64,000 nucleotides of DNA from Bradyrhizobium sp. AZCC 1693. Its GTDB lineage: Bacteria; Pseudomonadota; Alphaproteobacteria; Rhizobiales; Xanthobacteraceae. Shown piece by piece: positions 18,090 through 26,755 of the stretch (position 1 is the stretch's first letter; each line of letters opens with the position of its first letter). Below the pieces are notes generated by a model. It worked only from the letters and a program-made list of their open reading frames with translations, searched no databases and was not told the origin of the DNA. The stretch lies in assembly GCF_036924745.1 (NCBI RefSeq), contig NZ_JAZHSD010000001.1, forward strand, positions 5,890,001 to 5,954,000, read 5' to 3'. The translations under genes and the position numbers were made by a program.

Positions 18090-18422
18090 CGGGCGCAGTC
18101 CCAGACAAACCTTCGCTCACCACGGCCTTCTCCTGGAGGAGGATCGACGCTGCATTTGCGGTGTCGCACTGGTTCGGGCTTCGGGTAAGGGCGGCTGATC
18201 CGCTGCATTGGAACGCGGCCTGAACAGCAGCATTACATTTTTGCGGGATGCGTTCAAACTCTCCACCAATGACACAAGGCACCTCGCCCCAGCACCATCG
18301 TGGGACTTTGGCTGCTGGAGCATGATCCGGATCCGCAGGGCCGCGTTAGCGCAAAAGCGGGAACCGGTTTTCGCTCGGGACAAACGCGAAGCGTTCGTCG
18401 GGAGATCATCCACAAAGATATT

Positions 18423-18460
18423 AGATCATGATCCGATTCAATCCAATCGGATCATGATCT
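18423..18460. repeat. Perfect 16-bp inverted repeat with 6-base loop
   Basis: AGATCATGATCCGATT and its exact complement flank CAATCC. There is no T-run on either side, so it is more likely part of a dispersed intergenic repeat than a terminator. Confidence 0.85.
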
Positions 18461-18729
18461 ATTGCGCGCGAGCTACCCGGAATTCCTCGATTTAGCGCCA
18501 GCTTGTGCCGGCTGCAGAACGGACAAACCGATCTCATCGTGGTCCTTCTGCACACCTGCCGCCTTAAGACAGAGCGCGAAGAAGAAACGCCGGCCTCGCG
18601 GGCCATCCGTAGTTCTGGGCGAATTTTAATCAACGCTTGGCGTCTCCGCGGTTCGTCCGGTGGTCTTGCCGGTCCACGCCGTCGGGCCGCGCGCAATCAC
18701 GCTATTACCCTTGTGCGCCGGTCAATAAA

Positions 18730-18753
18730 AAGCCCCGGATCGCTCCGGGGCTT
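18730..18753 (-). terminator. Rho-independent terminator after the TadG gene
   Basis: AAGCCCCGGA pairs with TCCGGGGCTT around a short loop. On the minus strand the stem is followed by TTTTTATT. It lies about 49 bp past the stop of the TadG gene at 18802. Confidence 0.88.
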
Positions 18754-18801
18754 CTGAGGCTCGGTGTTTGCGTCAAGGCGGCGTCCGCGCCGCCTTCCAG
18801 G

Positions 18802-20520
18802 TCAGTTCGTAATATGCGCGGTCTGCAGCGCGTGGTTGAACATGGCGTTCAGCGCCGCGGCGATATCGGCGGGCGTGTTCGCGGTGTAGAAGAAGCCGGG
18901 CGACGCGCATTTCTGCAGGCTGGCCGGAATATACGGAATGTTGTTGTTGGCATAGGTGTCTTCGTCGCCGGCAAAGGTCGTAACCACGGGTGAGACCGGT
19001 TGATAGGGAATATAGAGCACGGAAACGATGACGCCGCGGCCCTTGAGAGTTTCGCATTGGGGAACGGTCGCCAGGGTGTTCTGTTTATCAATCGTGGTAG
19101 CGTGGTTGCTGCCCGACCAGGAACCGTTGGGAACGCCTTTCACCTGGGGGACTTGTGCGCCGTCGGTGACAAGGAAGACGTAAGGCTGCGGGGTGGTCGG
19201 CGTGCTGCCGTCGCCGACGGCGCCGCTGCCGCCGGAGATGAGGCCGTTGACCGAAGTAAGCGCGGTATCGATATGCGTGCCGCCGGAGCCAAGGTCTGTA
19301 CTCATATTTGTGTCAAGCAACGTGGCAAGGTTCGCGGCGGCATAGTTGATGGTGCCGGAGGTGGTGGTAGAGTTGTTGATGCTGCTGGTCAGAGGAAAAT
19401 AGGAGTAGAGGTACCGAATGAACGGGTAGAGCCCGATCCTAAACTGATTGGAAACCTTCATGGAGGCGTTCGCGGTAACGAACAACTGGTTCACGGCGTA
19501 GCCGACCGCGTCGAGGCGCAACTGGATGCAGTCGTCGGTGCCATCGGTCGGGCAGGATGAAACCGCCGTCAGGCTGTCCGGCCGGCTTTTGGAGTTTCCC
19601 TTAATCAGCGAATTCGGCGTGCCGGGAGTAACCGAGTTATTCAGGTCGGGAAGCATTGTGGTCGGCAAGCCGGGCTTCTGCTTCAGTGCGCCCGTGACCG
19701 AGTTCGCATTGATGAGGTTATTTAGCGCGGTCTGGCCGAGGCGCGAATAGATATAGCCCATGCAATAACCATTCGTATTGTATTGCTGGGTATACGAACT
19801 GGTAGTGGTAGGGGGATTGGCAGGCGGAGCGGTAGGGGAAGTGACGGGCGGATCGACGCACGCGCTGTTTTTCGGCGAAAAATGGCAGGCCAGGGTGCAG
19901 CTGACGCCGGAGGCGGTGCGGTATTGGACCCAGTTATCCGGGTTGATCTTGCCCAACCGCGTCTGCTCGGCGGGGGTCGACGGCAGGCCCATCGACCCCG
20001 AGACGTCCAGCGTCAGATAAAAATCAAGATACGGCGGCAACGTGGCGGCCGAACTTGAAGTGCCCGTTACCGTCAGTTTCTGATACCCGATCACTTTCAG
20101 GAAGGTTGTCGATACGTCGGCCGTGTACGTGACGCTTGCAGCGAGCTTGATTCCGGTCTTCGTAACGGTGCTGCTGCGAACCAGATTTTGATAGCCGGTG
20201 ATCCCGTTCATGTTGGCGTCAAAAACATTAATGGCATCGTTAACACCGTCGGTGACCGTGCCGTTGCCTGTCATGACCGAGGCCGCGACAAAGCCGGGCG
20301 ACTTCTGCGAAAGCGCGGCAATGCTCGCTGCGTCGGCCGCGGTTTGCATTTTGGTCTTCATTCTGGTCGCGAGCGAGTAATCCACCGCGCAACCAATGGC
20401 GGATATCAAGGGGATCGCCGCGATCGTAAAAATGATCGCGACGTTGCCGCGTCGATCGCGGCAGAAACCGGAAACATACTGCTGAAGATGAAATGGCACG
20501 CGCGCCCCCTGGCTATCCAA
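18802..20520 (-). CDS. tadG: TadG-like protein with von Willebrand A domain
   Basis: This 572-residue protein has an N-terminal TadE/TadG-type membrane segment (RRGNVAIIFTIAAIPLISAI, about residues 22-41). A vWA domain begins near residue 165 at YLDFYLTLDVSGSMGL, with the DxSGS metal-site motif intact. A long low-complexity insertion rich in Pro, Thr and Ser (around VTSPTAPPANPPTTTSS) interrupts the vWA fold before the segment LVTDGAQVPQVKG. TadG proteins anchor or present the pilus at the envelope. The gene is convergent with the TadE pair and has its own terminator. Confidence 0.9.
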   Translation of the reverse strand: MDSQGARVPFHLQQYVSGFCRDRRGNVAIIFTIAAIPLISAIGCAVDYSLATRMKTKMQTAADAASIAALSQKSPGFVAASVMTGNGTVTDGVNDAINVFDANMNGITGYQNLVRSSTVTKTGIKLAASVTYTADVSTTFLKVIGYQKLTVTGTSSSAATLPPYLDFYLTLDVSGSMGLPSTPAEQTRLGKINPDNWVQYRTASGVSCTLACHFSPKNSACVDPPVTSPTAPPANPPTTTSSYTQQYNTNGYCMGYIYSRLGQTALNNLINANSVTGALKQKPGLPTTMLPDLNNSVTPGTPNSLIKGNSKSRPDSLTAVSSCPTDGTDDCIQLRLDAVGYAVNQLFVTANASMKVSNQFRIGLYPFIRYLYSYFPLTSSINNSTTTSGTINYAAANLATLLDTNMSTDLGSGGTHIDTALTSVNGLISGGSGAVGDGSTPTTPQPYVFLVTDGAQVPQVKGVPNGSWSGSNHATTIDKQNTLATVPQCETLKGRGVIVSVLYIPYQPVSPVVTTFAGDEDTYANNNIPYIPASLQKCASPGFFYTANTPADIAAALNAMFNHALQTAHITN

Positions 20521-20721
20521 AAGCGCGCGATCGTAGCCCGGCCTCCCCTAAGTGCCCCTTAATCCGATCATCGAAAAACAGGCTGATTCCGGATGCGACC
20601 GATTTCAGGACCCAGATTTCAGGACCATGGGTTACGATCTGTTTACTACGAGGGCTCAGTGAAGCCGTGACGCTTGCGAGTTCTTCGGCCGAGAGCCAAT
20701 CGCTCGCATCGCCAACTGAAA

Positions 20722-20750
20722 AAAAGGCCGCGCCATGGGAGCGGCCTTTT
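20722..20750 (-). terminator. Rho-independent terminator after the cold-shock gene
   Basis: AAAAGGCCGC pairs with GCGGCCTTTT around CGCCATGGGA-like loop sequence. The minus strand continues with a T-run (TTTTTTT). It is about 53 bp beyond the cold-shock gene stop. Confidence 0.88.
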
Positions 20751-20803
20751 GGTTATTCAGTGGCGGTTCTCCGGGACGCTGTCGCGGCGTCCCGAAAAAT
20801 CGC

Positions 20804-21016
20804 TTATCCGGCGGCGCGCAGATTGTCGGCCGAAGATTTGCCAGAGCGGCGATCTGCCACGATTTCGTAGGAGATCTTCTGGCCTTCACGCAACGTTCCG
20901 AGGCCGGCACGCTCGACAGCGCTGATGTGCACGAACACGTCATTGCCGCCGTCATCCGGCTGGATGAAGCCATAGCCCTTGGTTGCGTTAAACCACTTCA
21001 CGGTTCCCATGCTCAC
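20804..21016 (-). CDS. Cold-shock domain protein (CspA family)
   Basis: This 70-residue single-domain protein has RNP1 ([10 protein letters not shown]) and RNP2 ([10 protein letters not shown]) nucleic-acid-binding motifs. The length is typical for CspA-type RNA chaperones. About 270 bp separate it from infA; long 5' leaders are common for this family and may hold thermosensing structure, but none was resolved. Which of the several rhizobial Csp paralogues it is cannot be told. Confidence 0.95.
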   Translation of the reverse strand: MSMGTVKWFNATKGYGFIQPDDGGNDVFVHISAVERAGLGTLREGQKISYEIVADRRSGKSSADNLRAAG

Positions 21017-21286
21017 GGGGGTAGTCCCTTCTCAGATATACAAGTCGTAGCCCACCCTTCGATGGGCTGGTGAGATCGAATTTTTGGAAGGGTCGTCAGC
21101 GTCTAAACCGGCTGTACCGGTGGATAGCTAATGTCGTCCGGCCGAAAATCGATGGCTAATATTATTCGATAGTAGTGTTCAAAACAATCCTGACGTGCAC
21201 GATTTTTTGATTCGGCCGGCCAGCCGGCCGCGACCGCGCACGACATGGGCGTATCGGGCGCGGTTCGGCAGGTGTTAACGGCGCGT

Positions 21287-21571
21287 TTACCGGCGGCGGA
21301 ACTGGCCGCCGCGCGGCGGCCCGCTACGCGGGGCTCCTGTACTGGGACGCTCGTCCTTGTGACGGAAGATCAGGCGACCCTTCTCCAGATCGTAGGGCGA
21401 CATTTCGATCGTTACCCGATCGCCTGCCAGCGTCTTGATCCGGTTCTTCTTCATCTTTCCGGCGGTGTAGGCAACAATTTCGTGTCCGGCGTCGAGCTGC
21501 ACGCGGTAGCGCGCGTCGGGGAGGATTTCGGTCACCAGTCCTTCGAACTGGATCAGCTCTTCTTTAGCCAT
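21287..21571 (-). CDS. infA: Translation initiation factor IF-1
   Basis: This 94-residue protein is an S1-like OB-fold throughout: [36 protein letters not shown] and [15 protein letters not shown] are IF-1 signatures. It binds the ribosomal A site during initiation. The C-terminal tail (about 20 residues rich in Arg, Gly and Pro) is longer than the 72-residue E. coli protein, as is usual for the second IF-1-like copy in rhizobia. It lies 24 bp after the helicase gene, so the two may be co-expressed as cold-responsive RNA functions. Confidence 0.93.
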   Translation of the reverse strand: MAKEELIQFEGLVTEILPDARYRVQLDAGHEIVAYTAGKMKKNRIKTLAGDRVTIEMSPYDLEKGRLIFRHKDERPSTGAPRSGPPRGGQFRRR

Positions 21572-21595
21572 GGTGGTCTCCAGGTCGATCGAGGC

Positions 21596-23128
21596 TTAGC
21601 GCTGCGGTCGGTGGGTACGGTTGGGTTGAGTATTCGGACGGCTCTCGCGATGCAAGAAGGCGACGCCCTGAATGCCCTCACTTTTCCCGCCTCGGCTCTT
21701 GCCGGCCTGCTGCGCCGGACGCGGCTGTTCGTGCCGGTTCGGCTGCGGCGCGGCATTATTACCACCACCGCGGCGGGGTCGGCGAGGGCCTTTTGATCCC
21801 GGTGCCGATTCATGTCCCCGGGTTTCATGCCCACGGGATTCATGACCTCTGGAGTCATGTCCTCTGGAGTCATGTCCTCTGGAGTCATGTCCTCTGGAGT
21901 CCTGGGACCGGGCGGTGTGGGCACGCGGGGCGGACCGTCCACCCCTGTGCTGCTGTGCAGGGCGTTGCGCGGGGGCCGGCGCGGCGTCGCGGCTGCCGGG
22001 CGTGCGACGGTCTTCCCGCGGCAGCGTGATGCGGATCAGCCGCTCGATGTCGCGCAGATAACCCATCTCCTCGGCGCCCGCGATCAGCGAGATCGCAACG
22101 CCTTCGGCGCCGGCGCGCGCGGTGCGGCCGATGCGGTGGACATAGGTTTCCGGGATGTTGGGCAGATCGAAATTCACCACATGGCTGATGCCGTCGACGT
22201 CGATGCCGCGGGCGGCAATGTCTGTCGCCACCAGGGTGCGGATCTCGCCGGTGCGGAACGCCGCCAGCACACGCTCGCGGTGGTTTTGCGACTTGTTGCC
22301 GTGAATGGCGTTGGCGTCGATGCCGGCCTTGGCCAGCGTCTTCACGACCTTGTCGGCGCCGTGCTTGGTGCGGGTAAACACCAGCGCGCGGTCAACCGTT
22401 TCCTGCTTGAGGATCTGCGCCAGCACGCCCGATTTGGCCGAGAAATCGACCTGGATGATGCGCTGGGTGATGCGCTCCACCGTCGAGGCCACCGGCGTCA
22501 CCGCCACGCGGGCGGGGTCGCGCAGCATGGCTTCGGCGAGTTCCGCGATATCCTTCGGCATGGTGGCCGAGAAGAACAGCGTCTGGCGCTTGATCGGCAG
22601 CTTGGCGACGACTTTGCGGATGTCGTTGATGAAGCCCATGTCGAGCATGCGGTCGGCTTCGTCGAGCACGAGGAACTCGACCTGGTTAAGCTTCAGCCCG
22701 TTGCTCTGCACGAGATCGAGCAGGCGGCCGGGGGTCGCCACCATGACCTCGACGCCCTGCATCACCGAACGGACCTGACGGCCCATCGGCACGCCGCCGA
22801 TCGCCAGCGCTGAGCTCAGGCGGATGTGGCGGCCATAGGCGTTGAAGCTGTCGAGGATCTGGCCGGACAATTCGCGGGTCGGCGAGAGCACCAGCACGCG
22901 GCAGGTCTTGGGCTGCGGCCGGATGCGGTTTTCCAGAATGCGGTGCAGGATCGGCAGCGCGAAGGCTGCGGTCTTGCCGGTGCCGGTCTGGGCGATGCCG
23001 ACGACGTCACGGCCGGTCATTGCGAGGGGGATGGTCTGGGCCTGGATGGGCGTGGGCGTGTGGTAATTTTCTTCCTTGAGTGCACGCGAGATGGGATCGG
23101 CGAGGCCGAAATCCTGAAAGGAGGTCAA
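21596..23128 (-). CDS. DEAD-box ATP-dependent RNA helicase (RhlE-like)
   Basis: The protein is about 510 residues from a TTG at 23128, which places the Q motif (FQDFGL) at the N-terminus as in relatives; an upstream in-frame extension to 23287 lacks conserved sequence. Core motifs are complete: [25 protein letters not shown] ([13 protein letters not shown]), [14 protein letters not shown] and [10 protein letters not shown]. From about residue 385 the tail is low-complexity, rich in Arg, Gly, His and Ser, and contains a 15-bp DNA tandem repeat. Such basic tails bind RNA. It sits between cold-shock/IF-1 genes and the urea operon. Confidence 0.93.
   Translation of the reverse strand: MTSFQDFGLADPISRALKEENYHTPTPIQAQTIPLAMTGRDVVGIAQTGTGKTAAFALPILHRILENRIRPQPKTCRVLVLSPTRELSGQILDSFNAYGRHIRLSSALAIGGVPMGRQVRSVMQGVEVMVATPGRLLDLVQSNGLKLNQVEFLVLDEADRMLDMGFINDIRKVVAKLPIKRQTLFFSATMPKDIAELAEAMLRDPARVAVTPVASTVERITQRIIQVDFSAKSGVLAQILKQETVDRALVFTRTKHGADKVVKTLAKAGIDANAIHGNKSQNHRERVLAAFRTGEIRTLVATDIAARGIDVDGISHVVNFDLPNIPETYVHRIGRTARAGAEGVAISLIAGAEEMGYLRDIERLIRITLPREDRRTPGSRDAAPAPAQRPAQQHRGGRSAPRAHTARSQDSRGHDSRGHDSRGHDSRGHESRGHETRGHESAPGSKGPRRPRRGGGNNAAPQPNRHEQPRPAQQAGKSRGGKSEGIQGVAFLHRESRPNTQPNRTHRPQR
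21841..21900. repeat. In-frame 15-bp tandem repeat in the helicase tail
   Basis: Four consecutive copies of CATGTCCTCTGGAGT (the first with one change) lie on the plus strand. On the coding strand they give repeated DSRGH pentapeptides, with degenerate ESRGH and ETRGH units beside them. Unit length is a multiple of three, so copy-number change would keep the frame. Confidence 0.93.
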
Positions 23129-23691
23129 ACGAGGGTTCTTTCCATTAAAAAAGGCAGGCGCCCGGCTTCGATGGCCAGGTGCGCGCGAGGGTGTCTGAGA
23201 CACCCGCGTGTTTGGGGCGTCGGTTGTGCTAGCTGAAAAGGGGCAAGCCAGAAACCGTTGAACGGGCTCAGAACACGCGGCTCGCAAGGACCTGATGATT
23301 CTCTAGGTCACGCAGATCATATGGAGCACAAGCGCGGCGCTTTCAAGGTGAATTCCGCGCATGTCCTCCGTGCGGTTAAGGAAACCGGTCAGCCAGGCCC
23401 CGGTGGTAGCGCCCGTTAGAAATCCAAACGACCAAAATTCGTGCAAGAAATTAGCCAAATTGCGGCATTTGCACAAAAAATAGATAGTTTGCCGCCAAAG
23501 CATACATTTCCGCAGTCTAAAAAATAAGCAAATTTGCCGCCGCTGGTTTCCGCGCGCTTGGGATTCCAAAGCGATTATATGGGCTTATCCCGTTTTCGGC
23601 CAATGGCATGGTTCTTGCGATTCCGTTAACGCAGGCGGCCGTGGGGCCGTTCGCAGCGCGTTTAACGTCTGCGTCAGGGAGATGACACCTC
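23129..23691. other. Divergent upstream region of helicase and urtA, AT-richer than surroundings
   Basis: No convincing gene. A minus-strand open frame at 23303-23569 encodes a Cys- and Phe-rich sequence without family resemblance and is not supported. The stretch 23440-23560 is unusually AT-rich for this window (AAAAAATAGATAG, AAAAAATAAGCAAA) and looks like regulatory DNA. A sigma-54 promoter lies at 23604-23619. Confidence 0.6.
23604..23619 (+). promoter_or_regulatory. Sigma-54 (RpoN) promoter of the urt/ure cluster
   Basis: TGGCATGGTTCTTGCG matches the consensus TGGCACG-N4-TTGC with the invariant GG and GC spaced by exactly ten bases. Transcription would start near 23630, about 60 nt before the urtA ATG. 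Urea uptake genes are classically under NtrC/RpoN control, so position and function agree. The AT-rich DNA upstream could hold NtrC sites, but none was identified with confidence. Confidence 0.85.
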
Positions 23692-25012
23692 ATGCTTACT
23701 CAATTGACTCACGATATAACGACGATGAGCCGCCGTCGCTGGCTGGCGGCCACCGCCGGCCTGGTTTTGGGCCTGGCTGCATTTTCAAACGCCAAGGCTG
23801 CTGACGACACCATTAAGGTCGGCGTCCTGCATTCGCTGTCCGGCACCATGGCCATCAGCGAAACCACGCTGAAGGATACCGTTCTCTTCCTGATCGACGA
23901 GCAGAACAAGAAGGGCGGCGTGCTCGGCAAGAAGCTCGAGGCCGTCGTGGTCGACCCCGCCTCGAACTGGCCGCTGTTCGCCGAAAAGGCGCGCGAGCTG
24001 ATCACCAAGGACAAGGTCTCGGTCGTGTTCGGCTGCTGGACCTCGGTGTCGCGCAAGTCCGTGCTGCCGGTATTCAAGGAGCTGAACTCGATCCTGTTCT
24101 ACCCCGTGCAGTACGAGGCGTGAGGAGAGCGAGCGCAACGTGTTCTACACCGGTGCGGCGCCGAACCAGCAGGCGATCCCCGCGGTCGACTACCTGATGA
24201 AGGACGAGAAGGTGAAGCGCTGGGTGCTGGCCGGCACCGACTACGTCTATCCGCGCACCACCAACAAGATCCTCGAAGCCTACTTGAAGTCGAAGGGCGT
24301 CAAGCAGGAAGACATCATGATCAACTACACGCCGTTTGGTCATAGTGACTGGCAGACGATCGTGGCCGACATCAAGAAGTTCGGCTCGGCCGGCAAGAAG
24401 ACGGCTGTTGTCTCCACCATCAACGGCGACGCCAACGTTCCCTTCTACAAGGAGCTCGGCAACCAGGGCATCAAGGCGACCGACATTCCGGTTGTCGCGT
24501 TCTCGGTCGGTGAAGAAGAACTCGCCGGCATCGACACCAAGCCGCTGCTCGGCCATCTCGCCGCCTGGAACTACTTCCAGTCGATCAAGGATCCGGGCAA
24601 CGAGAAGTTCATCAAGGCCTGGCAGGCCTACACCAAGAATCCGAAGCGCGTGACCAACGATCCGATGGAAGCCCACGTCATCGGCTTCGAAATGTGGGTC
24701 AAGGCGGTCGAGAAGGTGAAGTCGACCGACGCCGACAAGGTGATCGACGCGCTGCCCGGCATCGAAGCCAAGAACCTGACCGGCGGCACCTCCAAGATGC
24801 TGCCGAACCATCACATCACCAAGCCGGTGTTCATTGGCGAAATCAAAGCCAACGGCCAGTTCGACGTGGTGTGGAAGACCCCGGGCCTGGTGGCTGGCGA
24901 TGCGTGGTCGAAGGAGCTCGAAGGCTCCAAGGACCTGATCGGCGACTGGGTCGGCAAGAAGTGCGGCAACTACAACACCAAGACCAACAAGTGCGGCGGT
25001 CAGGGCTCCTGA
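23692..25012 (+). pseudogene. urtA: Urea ABC transporter substrate-binding protein, frame broken by one extra base
   Basis: The first frame (23692-24123) encodes a twin-arginine-like signal peptide ([18 protein letters not shown]) and the UrtA N-domain up to LFYPVQYEA, then stops. The second frame (to 25012) carries on with ERNVFYTGAAPNQQAIPAVD and the whole remaining UrtA sequence. Removing one T at about 24121 restores an uninterrupted protein of about 440 residues. Both halves are otherwise well conserved, so this may be a sequencing error rather than decay. UrtA captures urea in the periplasm for UrtBCDE. RBS-like GGGAGATG precedes the start. Confidence 0.9.
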
Positions 25013-25089
25013 TCTCGATCTGATCCGACAGGATCTGATCGACCTGACGTAAAACAAGAAACTTCCAAGAGAACTTGAACTACAAGATA

Positions 25090-25119
25090 GGAGAAGGCGG
25101 CGGTGCCGCCGCCTTCTCC
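25090..25119 (+). promoter_or_regulatory. Strong hairpin in the urtA-urtB intergenic mRNA
   Basis: A perfect 14-bp inverted repeat (GGAGAAGGCGGCGG against its complement, two-base centre) lies 78 bp after urtA and about 22 bp before the preferred urtB start. There is no T-run, so it is probably an mRNA stabiliser or processing barrier rather than a terminator. Such structures often keep the binding-protein message more abundant than the permease message. Confidence 0.75.
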
Positions 25120-25141
25120 CCACTCCTGCCGGGGTCGTATT

Positions 25142-26755
25142 GTGTCTGCCAGTTTCCTCGACCGTATTCGCGCGGTTCTGCTCGCAATCCTCCTGACCGC
25201 AGCTTTCGCCGTGCCGGCGCTGGCGGGTCCGTTCGAGCATGCGGTCGCCAAATTCGCCAATGACGATTTCTCCGATACCGACGAGGCGATCGGCGCGGTC
25301 GCTGTCTCGGGCAATCCGCTGGCCTTTCCCATCATCAGCGCGCTGCAGGACGGACGGCTGTCGGCCGATCCCGATACCAAGAAGGTTTTCGTGACCGGGA
25401 GCGACGGCAAGATCATCGATGCCGCAACCGGCGCCGCCATCGACAAGCTGCCCGACAATGCCGCCGCCGTCCGCCTCAACAACCGCCTTCGCCGCGCCGT
25501 AGAGGCAGCGCTCGGTGGCCTGACGCTGCTTTCGCCCGATCCCGCCAAGCGGATCGCGGCCGCGCAGTCGGTCTTCAAGAGCCACGACGAGAACGCGCTT
25601 GCCGTGATCGATGGCGCGCTCGCCAAGGAGACCAACAAGGGCGCCAAGGCAGCCTTCACCGAGGCCCGCGCCGCCATCCTGCTCTACAAGGCCGATGCGA
25701 CCGAGGTGGAAAAGTTAGAGGCCGTCGCCATCGTCAAGGCGAAGGGCGACCAGGAAGCGATGGCGCTGTTGACCGGCCTGGGCAGCGACGTGCCGCCCAA
25801 TGTCGCGCGTGCCGCGGCAAGCGCGATCGCCTCAATCCAGAGCAATCTCGCCATGTGGTCGATGGTGCAGAACGCCTGGTACGGCCTGTCGCTTGGCTCG
25901 GTGCTCCTGCTGGCCGCGATTGGCCTTGCCATCACCTTCGGCGTCATGGGGGTCATCAACATGGCCCATGGCGAGATGGTGATGATCGGCGCCTACACCA
26001 CTTTCGTGGTGCAGGAAGTCATTCGCACCCGCTATCCCGGCCTGTTCGACTATTCGCTGTTGATTGCGGTCCCTCTGGCCTTTCTGGTGGCCGGGGCGAT
26101 CGGCGTCCTGATCGAACGCGGCATCATCCGCTTCCTCTATGGCCGCCCGCTGGAAACCCTGCTCGCGACCTGGGGCCTCTCGCTGGTGCTGCAACAGGCC
26201 GTGCGCACCATGTTCGGTCCGACCAACCGCGAGGTCGGCAATCCGTCCTGGATGAGCGGCGCGTTCGAGCTCGGGCAGATCACCATCACCTATAACCGTC
26301 TCTGGATCCTCTGCTTCACGCTGGCCGTCTTCGTCATCCTGCTCGCCATGCTGCGCTACACGGCGCTCGGGCTCGAGATGCGCGCGGTCACTCAAAATCG
26401 CCGCATGGCGGCCTCGATGGGCATCGCCACTTCGCGCGTCGATGCGCTCACCTTCGGCCTCGGCTCCGGCATCGCCGGGATTGCCGGCGTGGCGCTGTCG
26501 CAGATCGATAATGTCAGCCCCAACCTCGGCCAGAGCTACATCATCGACAGCTTCATGGTCGTCGTGTTCGGCGGCGTCGGCAATCTCTGGGGCACGCTGG
26601 TCGGCGCGTTTACGCTCGGCATCGCCAACAAGTTCCTGGAGCCGGTGGCCGGCGCCGTGCTCGGCAAGATCGCCATTCTGGTGCTGATCATCCTGTTCAT
26701 CCAGAAGCGGCCGCGCGGCCTGTTCGCGCTCAAGGGCCGGGCGGTGGAAGCATGA
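25142..26755 (+). CDS. urtB: Urea ABC transporter permease UrtB
   Basis: The protein is 537 residues from the GTG at 25142; an upstream in-frame GTG at 25103 falls in the loop of the hairpin and is disfavoured. A signal peptide (VLLAILLTAAFAVPALAG) leads an extracytoplasmic domain of about 230 residues, a feature specific to UrtB compared with LivH. A LivH-type permease follows from about residue 250 (GVMGVINMAHGEMVMIGAY and GSGIAGIAGVALSQIDNVSP). Its end overlaps urtC by 4 bp (ATGA). Confidence 0.95.
   Translation: MSASFLDRIRAVLLAILLTAAFAVPALAGPFEHAVAKFANDDFSDTDEAIGAVAVSGNPLAFPIISALQDGRLSADPDTKKVFVTGSDGKIIDAATGAAIDKLPDNAAAVRLNNRLRRAVEAALGGLTLLSPDPAKRIAAAQSVFKSHDENALAVIDGALAKETNKGAKAAFTEARAAILLYKADATEVEKLEAVAIVKAKGDQEAMALLTGLGSDVPPNVARAAASAIASIQSNLAMWSMVQNAWYGLSLGSVLLLAAIGLAITFGVMGVINMAHGEMVMIGAYTTFVVQEVIRTRYPGLFDYSLLIAVPLAFLVAGAIGVLIERGIIRFLYGRPLETLLATWGLSLVLQQAVRTMFGPTNREVGNPSWMSGAFELGQITITYNRLWILCFTLAVFVILLAMLRYTALGLEMRAVTQNRRMAASMGIATSRVDALTFGLGSGIAGIAGVALSQIDNVSPNLGQSYIIDSFMVVVFGGVGNLWGTLVGAFTLGIANKFLEPVAGAVLGKIAILVLIILFIQKRPRGLFALKGRAVEA

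Larger units (their letters stand above)
18090..18801. other. Long intergenic region (712 bp) with repeats and a hairpin
   Basis: No gene with coding character was found. At about 18330-18410 there is a relative of the dispersed GGGAACCGGTT-containing repeat, and at 18423-18460 a perfect 16-bp inverted repeat. The last 70 bp hold the terminator of the convergent TadG gene. The rest appears featureless; short open frames here have no ribosome binding site and look random. Confidence 0.6.

Noticed and set aside
21596..23287. Helicase start at 23287 giving 53 more residues
   Set aside because: The extra N-terminus is not like other family members and passes through probable leader DNA; the TTG at 23128 starts at the conserved Q-motif region.
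23303..23569. Minus-strand 88-residue open frame in the AT-rich region before urtA
   Set aside because: No ribosome binding site, no recognisable domain, and it occupies DNA that looks regulatory.
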